64,000 nt of DNA, taken from the NCBI GenBank assembly GCA_963803125.1, contig CAWDLR010000003.1:1116001-1180000 (forward strand). Reading direction: 5' to 3'. Below the pieces are notes generated by a model. It searched no databases. It saw nothing but the letters and a program-made list of their open reading frames with translations, and had not been told where the DNA came from. The position numbers and the translations under genes are program-made. Shown here piece by piece: positions 52,092 through 61,159 of the stretch. Each line of letters begins with the position of its first letter. Position 1 is the first letter of the stretch. The DNA comes from G963675935 sp963803125 (GTDB lineage: Bacteria > Planctomycetota > Planctomycetia > Pirellulales > Thermoguttaceae).

Positions 52092-53318
52092 TAGTGCTCT
52101 GTCAGTCTTGGATTGATGGATAAAGTCGCTTGAGCTTGATACGAGCGTCGGCCGTCGTAAATTGCCAGTCGATTTTGGATTCATGGTTGTTGCGGTTCTG
52201 TCCCCATACGGCGACTTCGCGGGTCATGATTTCTTTACAGTCGATGCGACGGTCCAGGCATTGACGGGAAAGAACGCTCAGTTCTGTCTCGGCCATATTC
52301 AGCCAACTACCGTGTTTCGGCGTGTGGTGGATTTCCAAACGTGAGGCCAACGCACGAGCGGTTGCCGGATCAAAGGCTTCGTACAAGCTGCCAATACCAT
52401 GTGTGTTCAGGTTGTCCATCACAAGCACGACTTTCGCCGCCTTTGCGTAAACTGTCAGCAAAAGATGACAGATGAATTGCGCCCAGTCGATTTTCGTTCG
52501 CCGATCCGTCACATGTACCGTCCGCTTTCCAGCTAACGGCTCCACCGCCATGAAAAAGTTGGCCGTTCCACGCCGCTCGTATTCGCTGTCGTACTTGGCA
52601 GTGCGACCCGGCTGCGCCGGCAGCGGTTGACGCACTTCGGCGATCAACTGCTTGCTGGCTTCGTCCATGCACACCACGGGACACTCGGGATCATACGGAC
52701 GATGGTATACGTCCAGCACATCTTCCATGGCGGCGACGAACTCCGCCGAAGGGGCCTCCGGCAAGCACCATCCTTTCTTCAGCCAAGGCTTAATTTCATT
52801 TTTTTTAGCGTTTGCCGCACGGCTTCGTGAGACACGGATTCCACATAGCCCAATCCAACCATGCAGTCGGCCAACAGACGCAAAGTCCAGCGTGCTCGGC
52901 CTTCCGGGGGCATCCGCAGGCAGTCGCCACCAAGTAGGCCTCCGCCTTTCCGTCAAGACGTCTTTCGTAAATTCGCGTGGTCGGCTTGGGATTCAACGCC
53001 GCTTCCATTCCTTCCTCGACAAACTGTCGGCGGGTGCGTGCGATGGTTGCTCGTCCGCACCCCAAGGCATCGGCAATCTCCGGATCCGCTTTGCCGGAAC
53101 CACCATCCGCTTGATCGGCCAAAAGCAGGATACGAGCCCGCACCAACTTTCGCGCTGCTGCTCTTCCCGCCGAAACAATCGACTGCAATTCCTGTCGCTC
53201 CTCCTCCAATAATGTCACCCGATAACGCTTCTCCATGATAACCTCCCAGGAAAATCGGTCTTCCATGAACGATTACCCAGAGGATACCATAGATCAAAGC
53301 ACGAATGACAGAGCACTA
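52092..53318 (-). mobile_element. IS630-family insertion sequence
   Basis: The terminal inverted repeats are CTAGTGCTCTGTCA at 52091-52104 and TGACAGAGCACTAG at 53306-53319, with weaker matching continuing inward for ~15 more bases. Each end carries the TA dinucleotide of the target duplication. The element is ~1.2 kb and encodes one IS630-type DDE transposase broken into two frames. The transposase stop codon lies within the left inverted repeat. Confidence 0.93.
52102..53236 (-). CDS. IS630-family DDE transposase, two frame switches
   Basis: The N-terminal helix-turn-helix region reads from ATG 53236 (MEKRYRVTLLEEERQE, ADPEIADALGCGRATIARTR), with GGGAGG 5 bases upstream. Near 52915, in a run of five C, the family sequence passes into the frame giving PPEGRARWTLRLLADCMVGLGYVESVSHEAVRQTLKK. 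At an A8 run (~52803-52810) it passes again into NEIKPWLKKGWCLPEAPSAEF. The catalytic domain then has VCMDEASKQLI, LVMDNLNTHG and HGSWLNMAETELSVL, the three DDE positions. A switch on an A-run is known as programmed frameshifting in IS630 elements. The C-run switch is more likely an indel or decay. Confidence 0.88.
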
Positions 53319-53674
53319 GGGACGATTCGTAAATATTCGCCCAACCCGTCAAATTCCTTGCCCAAGCTTACCAGCCTAACAATGGTCCTTGTTGTAACAT
53401 CTTCCAGCTAAAGCGGTTGTGGCTAACTTGCCCAAATAGGCCAACGGGTTGGGCGAATATTTACGACGATTCAGGTTGGGGCTCAGGCAGGCAATGGACA
53501 ACGGCCAACACGGTCGTTTTCGCACAAAGGCCGATTGAAATCTAGACCCTCATGCCGTATCATCTAGCACTCGATCCGGCTTTTGCACGCACACCCTGCG
53601 AATCGTGCAGAATCCCGTATCCCGTATCATTAGCTGAGAAGCCATAGACGTAAGTCATTACGAACCAATGACTT
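53319..53674. other. Intergenic region between the IS630 element and tRNA-Lys
   Basis: It holds the 136-bp MITE (53329-53464) and ~210 bp of other sequence in which the words CCCGTATCAT and CCGTATC recur (~53553, ~53616). No gene is seen. Confidence 0.6.
53329..53464. mobile_element. 136-bp MITE with 21-bp inverted repeats and 8-bp target duplication
   Basis: The ends GTAAATATTCGCCCAACCCG T are perfect inverted repeats over 21 bases (53329-53349 and 53444-53464). The same eight bases GACGATTC flank the element on both sides (53321-53328 and 53465-53472). There is no open frame inside. An 8-bp duplication fits an IS4/IS66/IS1595-type transposase acting in trans; it rules out the neighbouring IS630, which duplicates TA. 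Confidence 0.93.
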
Positions 53675-53747
<73 letters not shown>

Positions 53748-54316
53748 CTTCGCAAAGTCTGGTCTCGCAGTAACTTACAACAGTCGGTGCGGGACCACTG
53801 TGCGCGGCCGCCGGCCACTTGTGCAGATTCTGTGCAGATGACTGCCCGGGAGGCGACCATGGCGTGAAGGAGAGTCTGGAAGCGACGAAGGCGAGGTATT
53901 CGCAAGGTGTGTGTGCTGATCCGTTGGTACGACGATTGTGGGAGAATGCAGGCGAAGAAGATGCACGTCACCGCAGAGCAGGCTGAAGAGGACTGCCGCC
54001 GCAGGGGCAGGACCTTAACGATGGGAGCCTCGGCAGCGGAACCCTCTCCGTCAGCTATGGTGGCAACACAACAACTGCGAGACACTCTGCCGGCCCCTCA
54101 ACGTCTATCGGCATCTACACTAATCGTCTGCCGAGTCACCCCTCGCCGAGCGGACGGAGCGGTTCTCTTTTCAAGAGTCCCTAGGGGAATTCCCTACGCG
54201 GCTCTAGGAGCTCTCCTGATGCCCAGGGCGGGGCGTCACGTCTACCATTGGCCGCGGGCTGGTCCGCCCTGCGCAGATGCCGAGCGTATGAGGGACTGCC
54301 GAACTCGGGGTACGGG
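53748..54316. other. 569-bp region between tRNA-Lys and the Alternative Complex III operon
   Basis: No convincing gene. Open frames on both strands are short and low in family-like features. The region should hold the promoter of the long operon that begins at 54317. GTGCAGATTCTGTGCAGAT near 53820 is a small direct repeat. No duplicate of the tRNA 3' end is found here, so a site-specific integration is not supported. Confidence 0.5.
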
Positions 54317-54976
54317 ATGCCGCAGCTCTTCCCAGCCAAGATGAACGTGGTGGCGCGGGTTACCCTCTTCGGTTTCCCCTTTGCGCTCGCTTTGTTCCTC
54401 TGGGGCTGCCTGATCTATGCCCAGTCTTCTTACGGAACCGGGATGGGGCGGTCGGTGGTGCAGCCGGTCCCCTTCAGTCACCAACATCACAACGGCGTCC
54501 TGGGGATCGATTGCCGCTACTGCCACACGTCGGTGGAAAACGCCCCCTACGCCGGAATCCCTCCGACCAAGACCTGCATGAACTGCCACAGCCAAATCTG
54601 GGTCGGCAGCCCGATGCTCGAACCGGTCCGCGAAAGCTATCGATCGAAAAAGTCGTTGCGTTGGCATCGCGTCTACGATTTGCCGGGCTTCGTCTATTTC
54701 GACCATAGCATCCACGTGCAGAAGGGGGTCGGCTGCTCGACGTGTCACGGCCGGGTCGACGAAATGCCATTCACGTACCAGGAGCCGACGCTGCTGATGC
54801 AGTGGTGTCTCGATTGCCATCGCAATCCGGCCGAGAACGTCCGCCCGCGCGAGGAGGTGTTCAACATGAAGTACCAGCAGCCCGCCGATCAGCAGCAGTT
54901 GGGGCGGAAGCTGGTTAAGCGATACAAGATCAAGGACTCCGAGACGATCACCAGTTGCACGACATGCCACCGATGA
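54317..54976 (+). CDS. actA: Alternative Complex III subunit A, pentaheme cytochrome c
   Basis: A 219-residue protein with an N-terminal membrane anchor (VTLFGFPFALALFLWGCLIY) and five CxxCH heme sites: CRYCH, CMNCH, CSTCH, CLDCH and CTTCH, the last at the very C-terminus. ActA is the electron-exit subunit of the quinol:cytochrome c / cytochrome oxidase oxidoreductase that replaces complex III. ATG 54317 begins MPQLFPAKMNVVARV, the usual start. Its stop overlaps the next start as ATGA (54973-54976), so translation with actB is coupled. Confidence 0.95.
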   Translation: MPQLFPAKMNVVARVTLFGFPFALALFLWGCLIYAQSSYGTGMGRSVVQPVPFSHQHHNGVLGIDCRYCHTSVENAPYAGIPPTKTCMNCHSQIWVGSPMLEPVRESYRSKKSLRWHRVYDLPGFVYFDHSIHVQKGVGCSTCHGRVDEMPFTYQEPTLLMQWCLDCHRNPAENVRPREEVFNMKYQQPADQQQLGRKLVKRYKIKDSETITSCTTCHR

Positions 54977-57900
54977 AGCAGGGGAGAGAATCGACGCCAC
55001 CGAACGAAAAACCGCAGCCGCCGGTTGCGCCGCGGGGGAAGCTCTATTGGCGCAGCATCGAGGAGTTCGTGCGGCTGTCGGGAACGCCTTATCAGGGCGA
55101 AACGCCCCCCGATTGCAATCGGGGGGCGTTGCAGGGCGGCAACAACCTCGCGGAAATTGCTACGGGCGGCGCGTGGCTCGACGGCGTCAGTCGGCGGCAG
55201 TTCCTCGCGCTGATGGGGGCGTCGCTGGCCCTGGCGGGCTTGAGCGGCTGCTCGGTGAAACCGGCCCCGTCGGGCGAGATCGTCCCCTACGTCAATCCGC
55301 CCAAGGACATCACGCCCAGCCGCCCTTTGTTCTTCGCCACCACGATGACGATTAGCGGCAACGCCGTCGGCTTGCTGGCCGAAAGCCACGAGGGCCGGCC
55401 GACGAAGATCGAGGGCAATCCCGATCATCCGGCCAGCCGCGGCGGCACCGACGTCTTCCACCAGGCTTCGGTGCTGACGCTTTACGACCCCGACCGCTCG
55501 AAAACCGTCACCAGCCAGGGCAAGGGCTTCACCTGGGACGACGCGCGGAAGGCGATTCGCCCGGCGATGAAGAAACAACGCCGCCAGCGCGGCGGCGGGC
55601 TGCGGCTGCTGACCGAAACGATCGTCTCGCCGACGCTGGCCGAGCAGATCGAGCAACTGTTGCGGGATTTGCCCGAGGCGAGGTGGCACGTCTACGAGCC
55701 GATCCACCGAGACACGGCCTGGCACGGGGCGCAGATGGCCTTCGGCGAAGCGGTCAATCCGCTCTACGATTTCAGCAAAGCCGACGTGGTTCTGTCGCTC
55801 GACGCCGATTTCCTGCAATGCTCGCCGGGCAATCTCCGTTACGCGGCCGACTTCATGGAACGGCGGCGGGTGCGAACCGCCGCCGAAAACGCGGCAACCG
55901 CCCAGATGAACCGCCTGTACGTCGCCGAAACTGCCGTCAGTTGCACCGGGGCGAAGGCCGATCATCGGTTGGCGCTGCGGCCGAGCAAAATCGAAGCCCT
56001 CGCCCGAGCGATCGCGGCGAAACTCGGCCTGGATGTAAGGGGCGACGCCGGCGGCGCAGGAGGAGAAGTGGGTTTCGGCCGTTGCCGCCGATCTCGAAGC
56101 GCATCGCGGCCGCTGTCTCGTCCTGGCCGGCGATCGGCAGCCGCCGCAGGTCCATCTGTTGGCTCATGCGATGAACGATCGACTCGGCAACGTCGGCCAA
56201 ACGGTGACGTATACGCCGCCGATCGACGCGAAGCCGGGCGACCGCACCCAGTCGCTCCGCGAACTGGTGCGTGACATGGAGCGAGGCCAGGTCGAAGTGC
56301 TCGTGGTCCTCGGCGGCAATCCCGTCTACAACGCCCCGGCCGATTTCGATTTCGCCGCGAAGTTGAAGAAGGTGCCGCTATCGATCCGTCACGGCTTGTA
56401 CGAGGACGAAACCTCGCGGCAATGCAACTGGCATCTGCCCGAGGCGCATTACCTGGAGGCCTGGAGCGACGCCCGGGCGTACGACGGCACGGCCTCGATC
56501 GTGCAGCCGCTGATCGAGCCGCTCTATGACGCCCGATCGGCGCATGAGGTGATCGCGATGTTGGCCGGCGGCGTGCAAGTCACCGGTCACGAGATCGTCC
56601 GCGAACACTGGCGGCGGCAATGGAAAGATCGGCACGAGCAGGGGGCCTTCGAGCCTTTCTGGCAGAAAGTGCTGCACGATGGCCTGATTCCCGATACGGC
56701 GTTGAAGCCGAAGACGGTGAAGCTGAAGGACGACTGGCGGAAAGCGTCAAATCTCGAAGTCTCCAAGTCCACTGACCTCGAAATCCTCTTCCTGCCCGAT
56801 CCGACGATTTTCGACGGCTCGTGGGCCAACAACGGCTGGCTGCAGGAATTGCCGAAACCGCTGACGAAACTCGCCTGGGGCAACGCGGCGATTATCAGCC
56901 CGGCGACGGCCAGGCGGCTCAAGGTCGAGCAGGGCAGCTACGCCCACGGCGGCGAGCACGGCGGGTACTGGATGCCCGTCGTGGAACTGCAACTCGGCGA
57001 CAGCAAGCTCCGGGCGCCGGCGTGGATCATGCCCGGCCAGGCCGACAACACGGTGACGGTCTATCTGGGGCACGGCCGCGAGCAGGCGGGCCAGGTCGGC
57101 GGAAGCGGCGGCCAGACCGTCGGCTTCAACGCGTATCGCCTTCGCACGGCCGATCGGCCCTGGTTCGCCCCGGGCTTGAACGTGGTTTCGACCAGCGCGA
57201 CGGAGATGGTCGTCTGCACGCAAGAGCACCATTCGATGGAAGGCCGCGAGCCGGTGCGGAGCGCGACGCTGGACAAGTACCGCAAGGATCCGAAGTTCGT
57301 CGAACGGGAGGAGTTCGCGCACGAACACGGCGAGGTGAAGATTCCGCGGAAGGAGATCACGCTCTACAAATCGTTCGACTACGCCCCGCCGAAAGAGCGA
57401 TGGGGGATGTCGATCGACTTGACGGCCTGCATCGGCTGTCATGCCTGCGTGGTGGCATGTCAGGCGGAGAACAACATTCCCGTGGTGGGCCGGGAGCAAA
57501 CGAGCCGCGGCCGCGAGATGCACTGGATTCGCGTCGATCGTTACGTGGAAGGGGCGGCGGAGAGCCCCGCCGGGTTCCATTTTCAGCCGGTGCCGTGCAT
57601 GCACTGCGAGAATGCCCCCTGCGAGTACGTTTGCCCGGTCGAGGCGACGGTACACAGCGCCGAGGGGCTCAACGAGATGGTCTACAACCGTTGCGTGGGG
57701 ACGCGGTTCTGCTCGAACAATTGCCCTTACAAAGTGCGGCGTTTTAATTTCTTGGCCTTTTCCGATTACAAAACCGAGCCCCGCCGGCTGCAATACAATC
57801 CCGACGTGACGGTCCGCTCGCGAGGAGTGATGGAAAAGTGCAGCTATTGCGTGCAGCGGATTCGCCGCGGCGAGATCGACGCCGAGACGGCCGATCGGCC

Positions 57901-58108
57901 GTTGGTCGACGGCGAGGTCGTCACCGCTTGCCAGGCCGCCTGCCCGACCGCCGCGATCACGTTCGGCGACATCAACGATGCAAAGAGCAAAGTGCGGCGG
58001 GCAAAGGACTCGCCGCTGAATTACGCCCTGTTGGGCGATGAGAACACGCAGCCGCGAACCACCTACCTCGCGGAGTTGCGCAACCCGAATCCCGAATTGG
58101 AATCGTAG
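54973..58108 (+). CDS. actB: Alternative Complex III subunit B, molybdopterin-like/Fe-S protein, frameshifted
   Basis: The protein is ~1045 residues when joined. A twin-arginine signal, SRRQFLALMGASLALAGLSGC, lies at ~73. The N-terminal two thirds are the molybdopterin-oxidoreductase-like domain without cofactor, and the C-terminal third holds the ferredoxin clusters (CIGCHACVVACQ, CMHCENAPCEYVCP, CVGTRFCSNNCP, CSYCVQRI and CQAACP). The first frame runs to ~56040, then the second frame continues as EEKWVSAVAADLEAHRG. One base too many in GATGTAAGGGGCG at ~56035 explains the switch. A 30-bp perfect palindrome (55101-55130) sits in frame at residues ~43-53, upstream of the signal. ActB carries electrons from quinol-oxidising subunits to ActA. 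Confidence 0.93.
55101..55130. repeat. Perfect 30-bp palindrome inside actB
   Basis: AACGCCCCCCGATTGCAATC GGGGGGCGTT is an exact inverted repeat without spacer. It adds TPPDCNRGA-type residues between the N-terminal region and the twin-arginine signal. Confidence 0.92.
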
Positions 58109-58127
58109 CGGCATGGCTACTAACCGG

Positions 58128-58180
58128 GGTTGGGGTGGCAGTTCAACTGCCACCCCAACTTAGAAAACTGCCACCCCAAG
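58128..58180. repeat. GTTGGGGTGGCAGTTCAACT hairpin and half copy between actB and actC
   Basis: GGTTGGGGTGGCAGTTCAAC TGCCACCCCAACT (58128-58160) is followed by a half copy ACTGCCACCCCAAG (58167-58180). The 90-base gap it fills is the only non-overlapping junction between the act genes. Confidence 0.88.
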
Positions 58181-58198
58181 GTAGGACCAAATCCTAGC

Positions 58199-59611
58199 AT
58201 GGCCACCAGCGCGACAGAGGGACGAGCCGAGGCGTGCCCGAGCCCGAGCGGCGTCGATCGGCCCAACTACGTCCCCGCCGGCCACGATCTGACCTCGGTG
58301 ACGGAGCATATCAGCGGGCTGGTGCTCACGCGGCCGACCGGCCTGGGCTGGCTCGGCTTCTTCGGCTTCAGCAACGTGCTGTTAGTTGTGCTGCTGGTGG
58401 CGGTCGCCTATTTGCTCATCGTCGGCGTGGGAATCTGGGGCATCCAGATTCCGAACGGCTGGGGCTTCGCCATCACCGATTTCGTCTGGTGGATCGGGAT
58501 CGGCCACGCCGGCACGCTGATTTCGGCCTTCCTGCTGCTGATGCACCAGAAATGGCGAACGTCGATCAACCGCATCGCCGAGGCGATGACGATTTTCGCC
58601 GTGATGTGCGCCGGCCTGTTTCCGCTGCTGCACATGGGCCGGCCGTGGTTCTTCTACTGGCTCTTGCCCTACAAGGACACGATGGGTCTGTGGCCGCAGT
58701 TCCGCAGCGCGCTGGTTTGGGACGTTTTCGCCGTGAGCACGTACTTCACCGTGTCGCTTTTGTTCTGGTACATGGGCATGATCCCCGATCTGGCCACGCT
58801 CCGCGACCGCGCCAAGCACCGGCTGGTGAAGATCATTTACGGCGTCCTGGCCCTGGGTTGGCGGAACTCGGCGCGGCATTGGCACCGCTTCGAGATGGCG
58901 TATCTGCTGCTGGGCGGGCTGGCCACGCCGCTGGTGATCTCGGTGCATTCGGTGGTCAGCTCGGATTTTGCCGTTTCGGTGATGCCCGCCTGGCACGAGA
59001 CGGTCTTCCCGCCCTACTTCGTGGCGGGGGCGATCTTCTCCGGCTTTGCGATGGTGCTGCTGTTGTGCGTGCCGATCCGCCGCTTCTACCGGCTCACGGC
59101 CTTCATCACCATCGACCATCTCGACGTGATGGCCAAATTGGTGCTGGCCACCAGCCTGCTGACCTCCTATGGCTACCTGAGCGAGCAGACGCTCGCCTGG
59201 TACAGCCACGACAAGGTCGAGTGGTACACGTACTGGTTCCGCATCTCGCACTTCGACCAGTACGCCGTCATCACGTGGATATTGTTCTTCTGCAACACGA
59301 TCGCGCCGCAGATCTTCTGGTTCCGCTCGATGCGGCGGAAGGAATCGGTGCTGGTGCTGGTGTCGCTGCTGGTGCTGGTCGGCATGTGGCTGGAGCGGTA
59401 CATGATTATCACCACCAGTCTCAGCCGCGATTATCTGCCGTCGTCGTGGGGCTTCTTCAAGCCGACGATCTGGGACTTCTTGACCTATTTTGGCTCGGTC
59501 GGCGTGTTCTTGGCGGCCTTCCTGTTGTTTGCGCGGTTTGCCCCGGTTCTATCGATGTCGGAGACGAAGGCCTTGCTGCCCGGCGCCCACGGGCCGGAGG
59601 TGGGACGATGA
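58199..59611 (+). CDS. actC: Alternative Complex III subunit C, NrfD/PsrC-type quinol-binding membrane protein
   Basis: A ~470-residue protein with ten membrane helices (LLVVLLVAVAYLLIVGVGIWG, FVWWIGIGHAGTLISAFLLL, AYLLLGGLATPLVISVHSVV ...). GHAGTLISAFLLL and HMGRPWFFYW match the quinol-binding region of PsrC/NrfD proteins. It oxidises menaquinol at the membrane. Start ATG 58199 (MATSATEGRAEACPS) is preferred over the in-frame 58130, which lies in the repeat. The stop overlaps the actD start (ATGA). Confidence 0.94.
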   Translation: MATSATEGRAEACPSPSGVDRPNYVPAGHDLTSVTEHISGLVLTRPTGLGWLGFFGFSNVLLVVLLVAVAYLLIVGVGIWGIQIPNGWGFAITDFVWWIGIGHAGTLISAFLLLMHQKWRTSINRIAEAMTIFAVMCAGLFPLLHMGRPWFFYWLLPYKDTMGLWPQFRSALVWDVFAVSTYFTVSLLFWYMGMIPDLATLRDRAKHRLVKIIYGVLALGWRNSARHWHRFEMAYLLLGGLATPLVISVHSVVSSDFAVSVMPAWHETVFPPYFVAGAIFSGFAMVLLLCVPIRRFYRLTAFITIDHLDVMAKLVLATSLLTSYGYLSEQTLAWYSHDKVEWYTYWFRISHFDQYAVITWILFFCNTIAPQIFWFRSMRRKESVLVLVSLLVLVGMWLERYMIITTSLSRDYLPSSWGFFKPTIWDFLTYFGSVGVFLAAFLLFARFAPVLSMSETKALLPGAHGPEVGR

Positions 59612-60153
59612 AGCCGCGTGCGGCGATCTACGGCCTGATGGTCGAATTCCTCACCGCCGGCGAGGTTCTCGACGCCACTCGCCGCAGCCGGCAGGCGGGC
59701 TATCGGCAGATGGACGCCTACACGCCGTATCCGGTCGAAGGGCTGGCGGCCGAATTGGGACTGAAGAAGACGCGAATCCCGTTTCTGGTGCTGATGGGCG
59801 GGCTGGTCGGCATGTGCGTGGGATTCTTCATGCAGTATTATTCGATGGCGGTCAATTTCCGCTTCAACGTCGGCGGCCGCCCGCACAACAGTTGGCCGGT
59901 GTTCATTCCGATCACGTTCGAGGTGTTGGTCCTGGTGGGGGCGTTCTCGGCGTTTTTGGGAATGATGTTTCTCAACGGTCTGCCGCGGCCGCATCATCCG
60001 GTCTTCAACGTGCCACAGTTCGCGCGGTCGAGCCAGGACCGTTTCTTCCTTTGCATCGAGGCGACCGATCCGCAATTCGACCGCCGGGCGACGGCCGAGT
60101 TCCTGGCGACGCTCCAGCCGCAAGGCGAAGTGATCGAGGTGCCGCATGAGTGA
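59608..60153 (+). CDS. actD: Alternative Complex III subunit D
   Basis: A 181-residue DUF3341-type subunit: soluble N-terminus (GLMVEFLTAGEVLDATRRSRQAGY, DAYTPYPVEGL), two membrane helices (PFLVLMGGLVGMCVGFFMQYY, PITFEVLVLVGAFSAFLGMMFL) and HPVFNVPQFARSSQDRFFLCIEA at the C-terminus. These are standard ActD features. Starts and stops overlap with both neighbours. Confidence 0.94.
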   Translation: MKPRAAIYGLMVEFLTAGEVLDATRRSRQAGYRQMDAYTPYPVEGLAAELGLKKTRIPFLVLMGGLVGMCVGFFMQYYSMAVNFRFNVGGRPHNSWPVFIPITFEVLVLVGAFSAFLGMMFLNGLPRPHHPVFNVPQFARSSQDRFFLCIEATDPQFDRRATAEFLATLQPQGEVIEVPHE

Positions 60154-61159
60154 AGGGATCAGGGATTGGGGATCAGATGCAATGCAAAATGAAAAATGCA
60201 AAATGAAAAATGCAAAATGGCGCATGGTTCGATGCGCTTTCAGTTCGAAATGTGCATTTTGCACTTTGCATTTTGCATTCTGCACTCCCGCCAATCCCCA
60301 ATCCCTAATCCCAAATCCCTTTTTCGCCGCCCTATTGCTCCTCTCGCTGGCATTGCCCGGCTGCCAACAGAAGATGGCCGATCAGCCGTACTACAAAGAC
60401 CTGCAGCCGAACAAGTTCTTTGCAGACGGCCGCAGCGAGCGGCCGGCGGTTCCGGGCACGGTGGCGCGGGGACACTTGCAGACCGACGTGGCCCTGTTCA
60501 CCGGCCGGCGATCGGGCAAGAACGGCGAACCGCTCGGCGTCGCCATGCCGACGACGGTTCAGCCCCCGCCCGACAGCCGCCAGGCGGCCGCCGCCGAGAA
60601 GGCCCAATACGACTGTTTTGTCGATGAGTTTCCCTTTCCCATGACCAAGGAGGTGCTGGAACACGGCCGCGATCGCTATGCGATCTACTGCGCCGTCTGC
60701 CACGATGCGTTGGGCACGGGCCGCGGAAAGATCGTGGAGCGCGGCTACACGCAGCCGCCCTCCTATCATATCGAACGGCTGCGGGACGCGCCGCCCGGCT
60801 ATCTGTTCGCCGTGATGACCGAGGGCTACGGTTCCATGCCTTCCTACGAGGCCCAAGTCCCGGTGCGCGATCGCTGGGCCATCGCCGGATACCTGCGGGC
60901 GCTGCAACTAAGCCAACATGTTTCTAAAAAAGACTCCCCTCTCCCTTTGGGAGAGGGGCAGGGGGTGAGGGCCGATCGGGGCCAGGGGCCAGGGATCAGG
61001 GATCAGGGACCGGATTCTCCCGGCCATCGCGGTTCCCTCATGCCCCATCCCTCATCCCTCATCTCTTATCCCTCATCGCCCAGCCCTCACCCTAACCCTC
61101 TCCCAAAGGGAGAGGGGACGGGTCAAAGCACCGCCGCGCCGGAGGGGAAATCGCCATGA
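60146..61159 (+). CDS. actE: Alternative Complex III subunit E, monoheme cytochrome c lipoprotein with repeat-derived ends
   Basis: The core is a signal peptide with lipobox (FFAALLLLSLALPGCQQ), followed by a cytochrome c domain with one CxxCH (CAVCH in AIYCAVCHDALGTGRGKIVERGY) and MPSYEAQVP (axial methionine region). The start ATG 60146 overlaps the actD stop. The first ~50 residues up to FFAALL and the last ~75 residues (SPLPLGEGQGVRADRGQG ... GEGTGQSTAAPEGKSP) are translated from low-complexity and palindromic repeats (60154-60318 and 60934-61119). The heme domain itself (~62-260) is intact. The likely ancestral start is thus unknown; the repeat supplied both ends without breaking translation. 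Confidence 0.9.
   Translation: MSEGIRDWGSDAMQNEKCKMKNAKWRMVRCAFSSKCAFCTLHFAFCTPANPQSLIPNPFFAALLLLSLALPGCQQKMADQPYYKDLQPNKFFADGRSERPAVPGTVARGHLQTDVALFTGRRSGKNGEPLGVAMPTTVQPPPDSRQAAAAEKAQYDCFVDEFPFPMTKEVLEHGRDRYAIYCAVCHDALGTGRGKIVERGYTQPPSYHIERLRDAPPGYLFAVMTEGYGSMPSYEAQVPVRDRWAIAGYLRALQLSQHVSKKDSPLPLGEGQGVRADRGQGPGIRDQGPDSPGHRGSLMPHPSSLISYPSSPSPHPNPLPKGEGTGQSTAAPEGKSP
60154..60318. repeat. Nested low-complexity foldback at the actE 5' end
   Basis: Outer arms AGGGATCAGGGATTGGGGAT and ATCCCCAATCCCTAATCCCA flank inner arms of AATGCAAAATG units and CATTTTGCACTTTGCATTTT. A mobile-repeat-within-repeat structure, translated in frame. Confidence 0.78.
60934..61119. repeat. Two CTCCCCTCTCCC hairpins and G/C-rich tract in the actE 3' end
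   Basis: CTCCCCTCTCCCTTTGGGAG AGGGG (60934) and CCCTCTCCCAAAGGGAGAGG GG (61097) are inverted to each other. Between them are GGATCAGGGATCAGGGACCG and CATCCCTCATCCCTCATCTC. Confidence 0.82.

Noticed and set aside
53748..54316. Integration site or prophage remnant next to tRNA-Lys
   Set aside because: No integrase, no phage genes and no second copy of the tRNA 3' end in the window; the nearby mobile elements have their own target duplications.
58234..60153. + strand frame of 639 residues over actC/actD
   Set aside because: Only its C-terminal ~180 residues (ActD) are real; the part before 59608 is an out-of-frame reading of actC.
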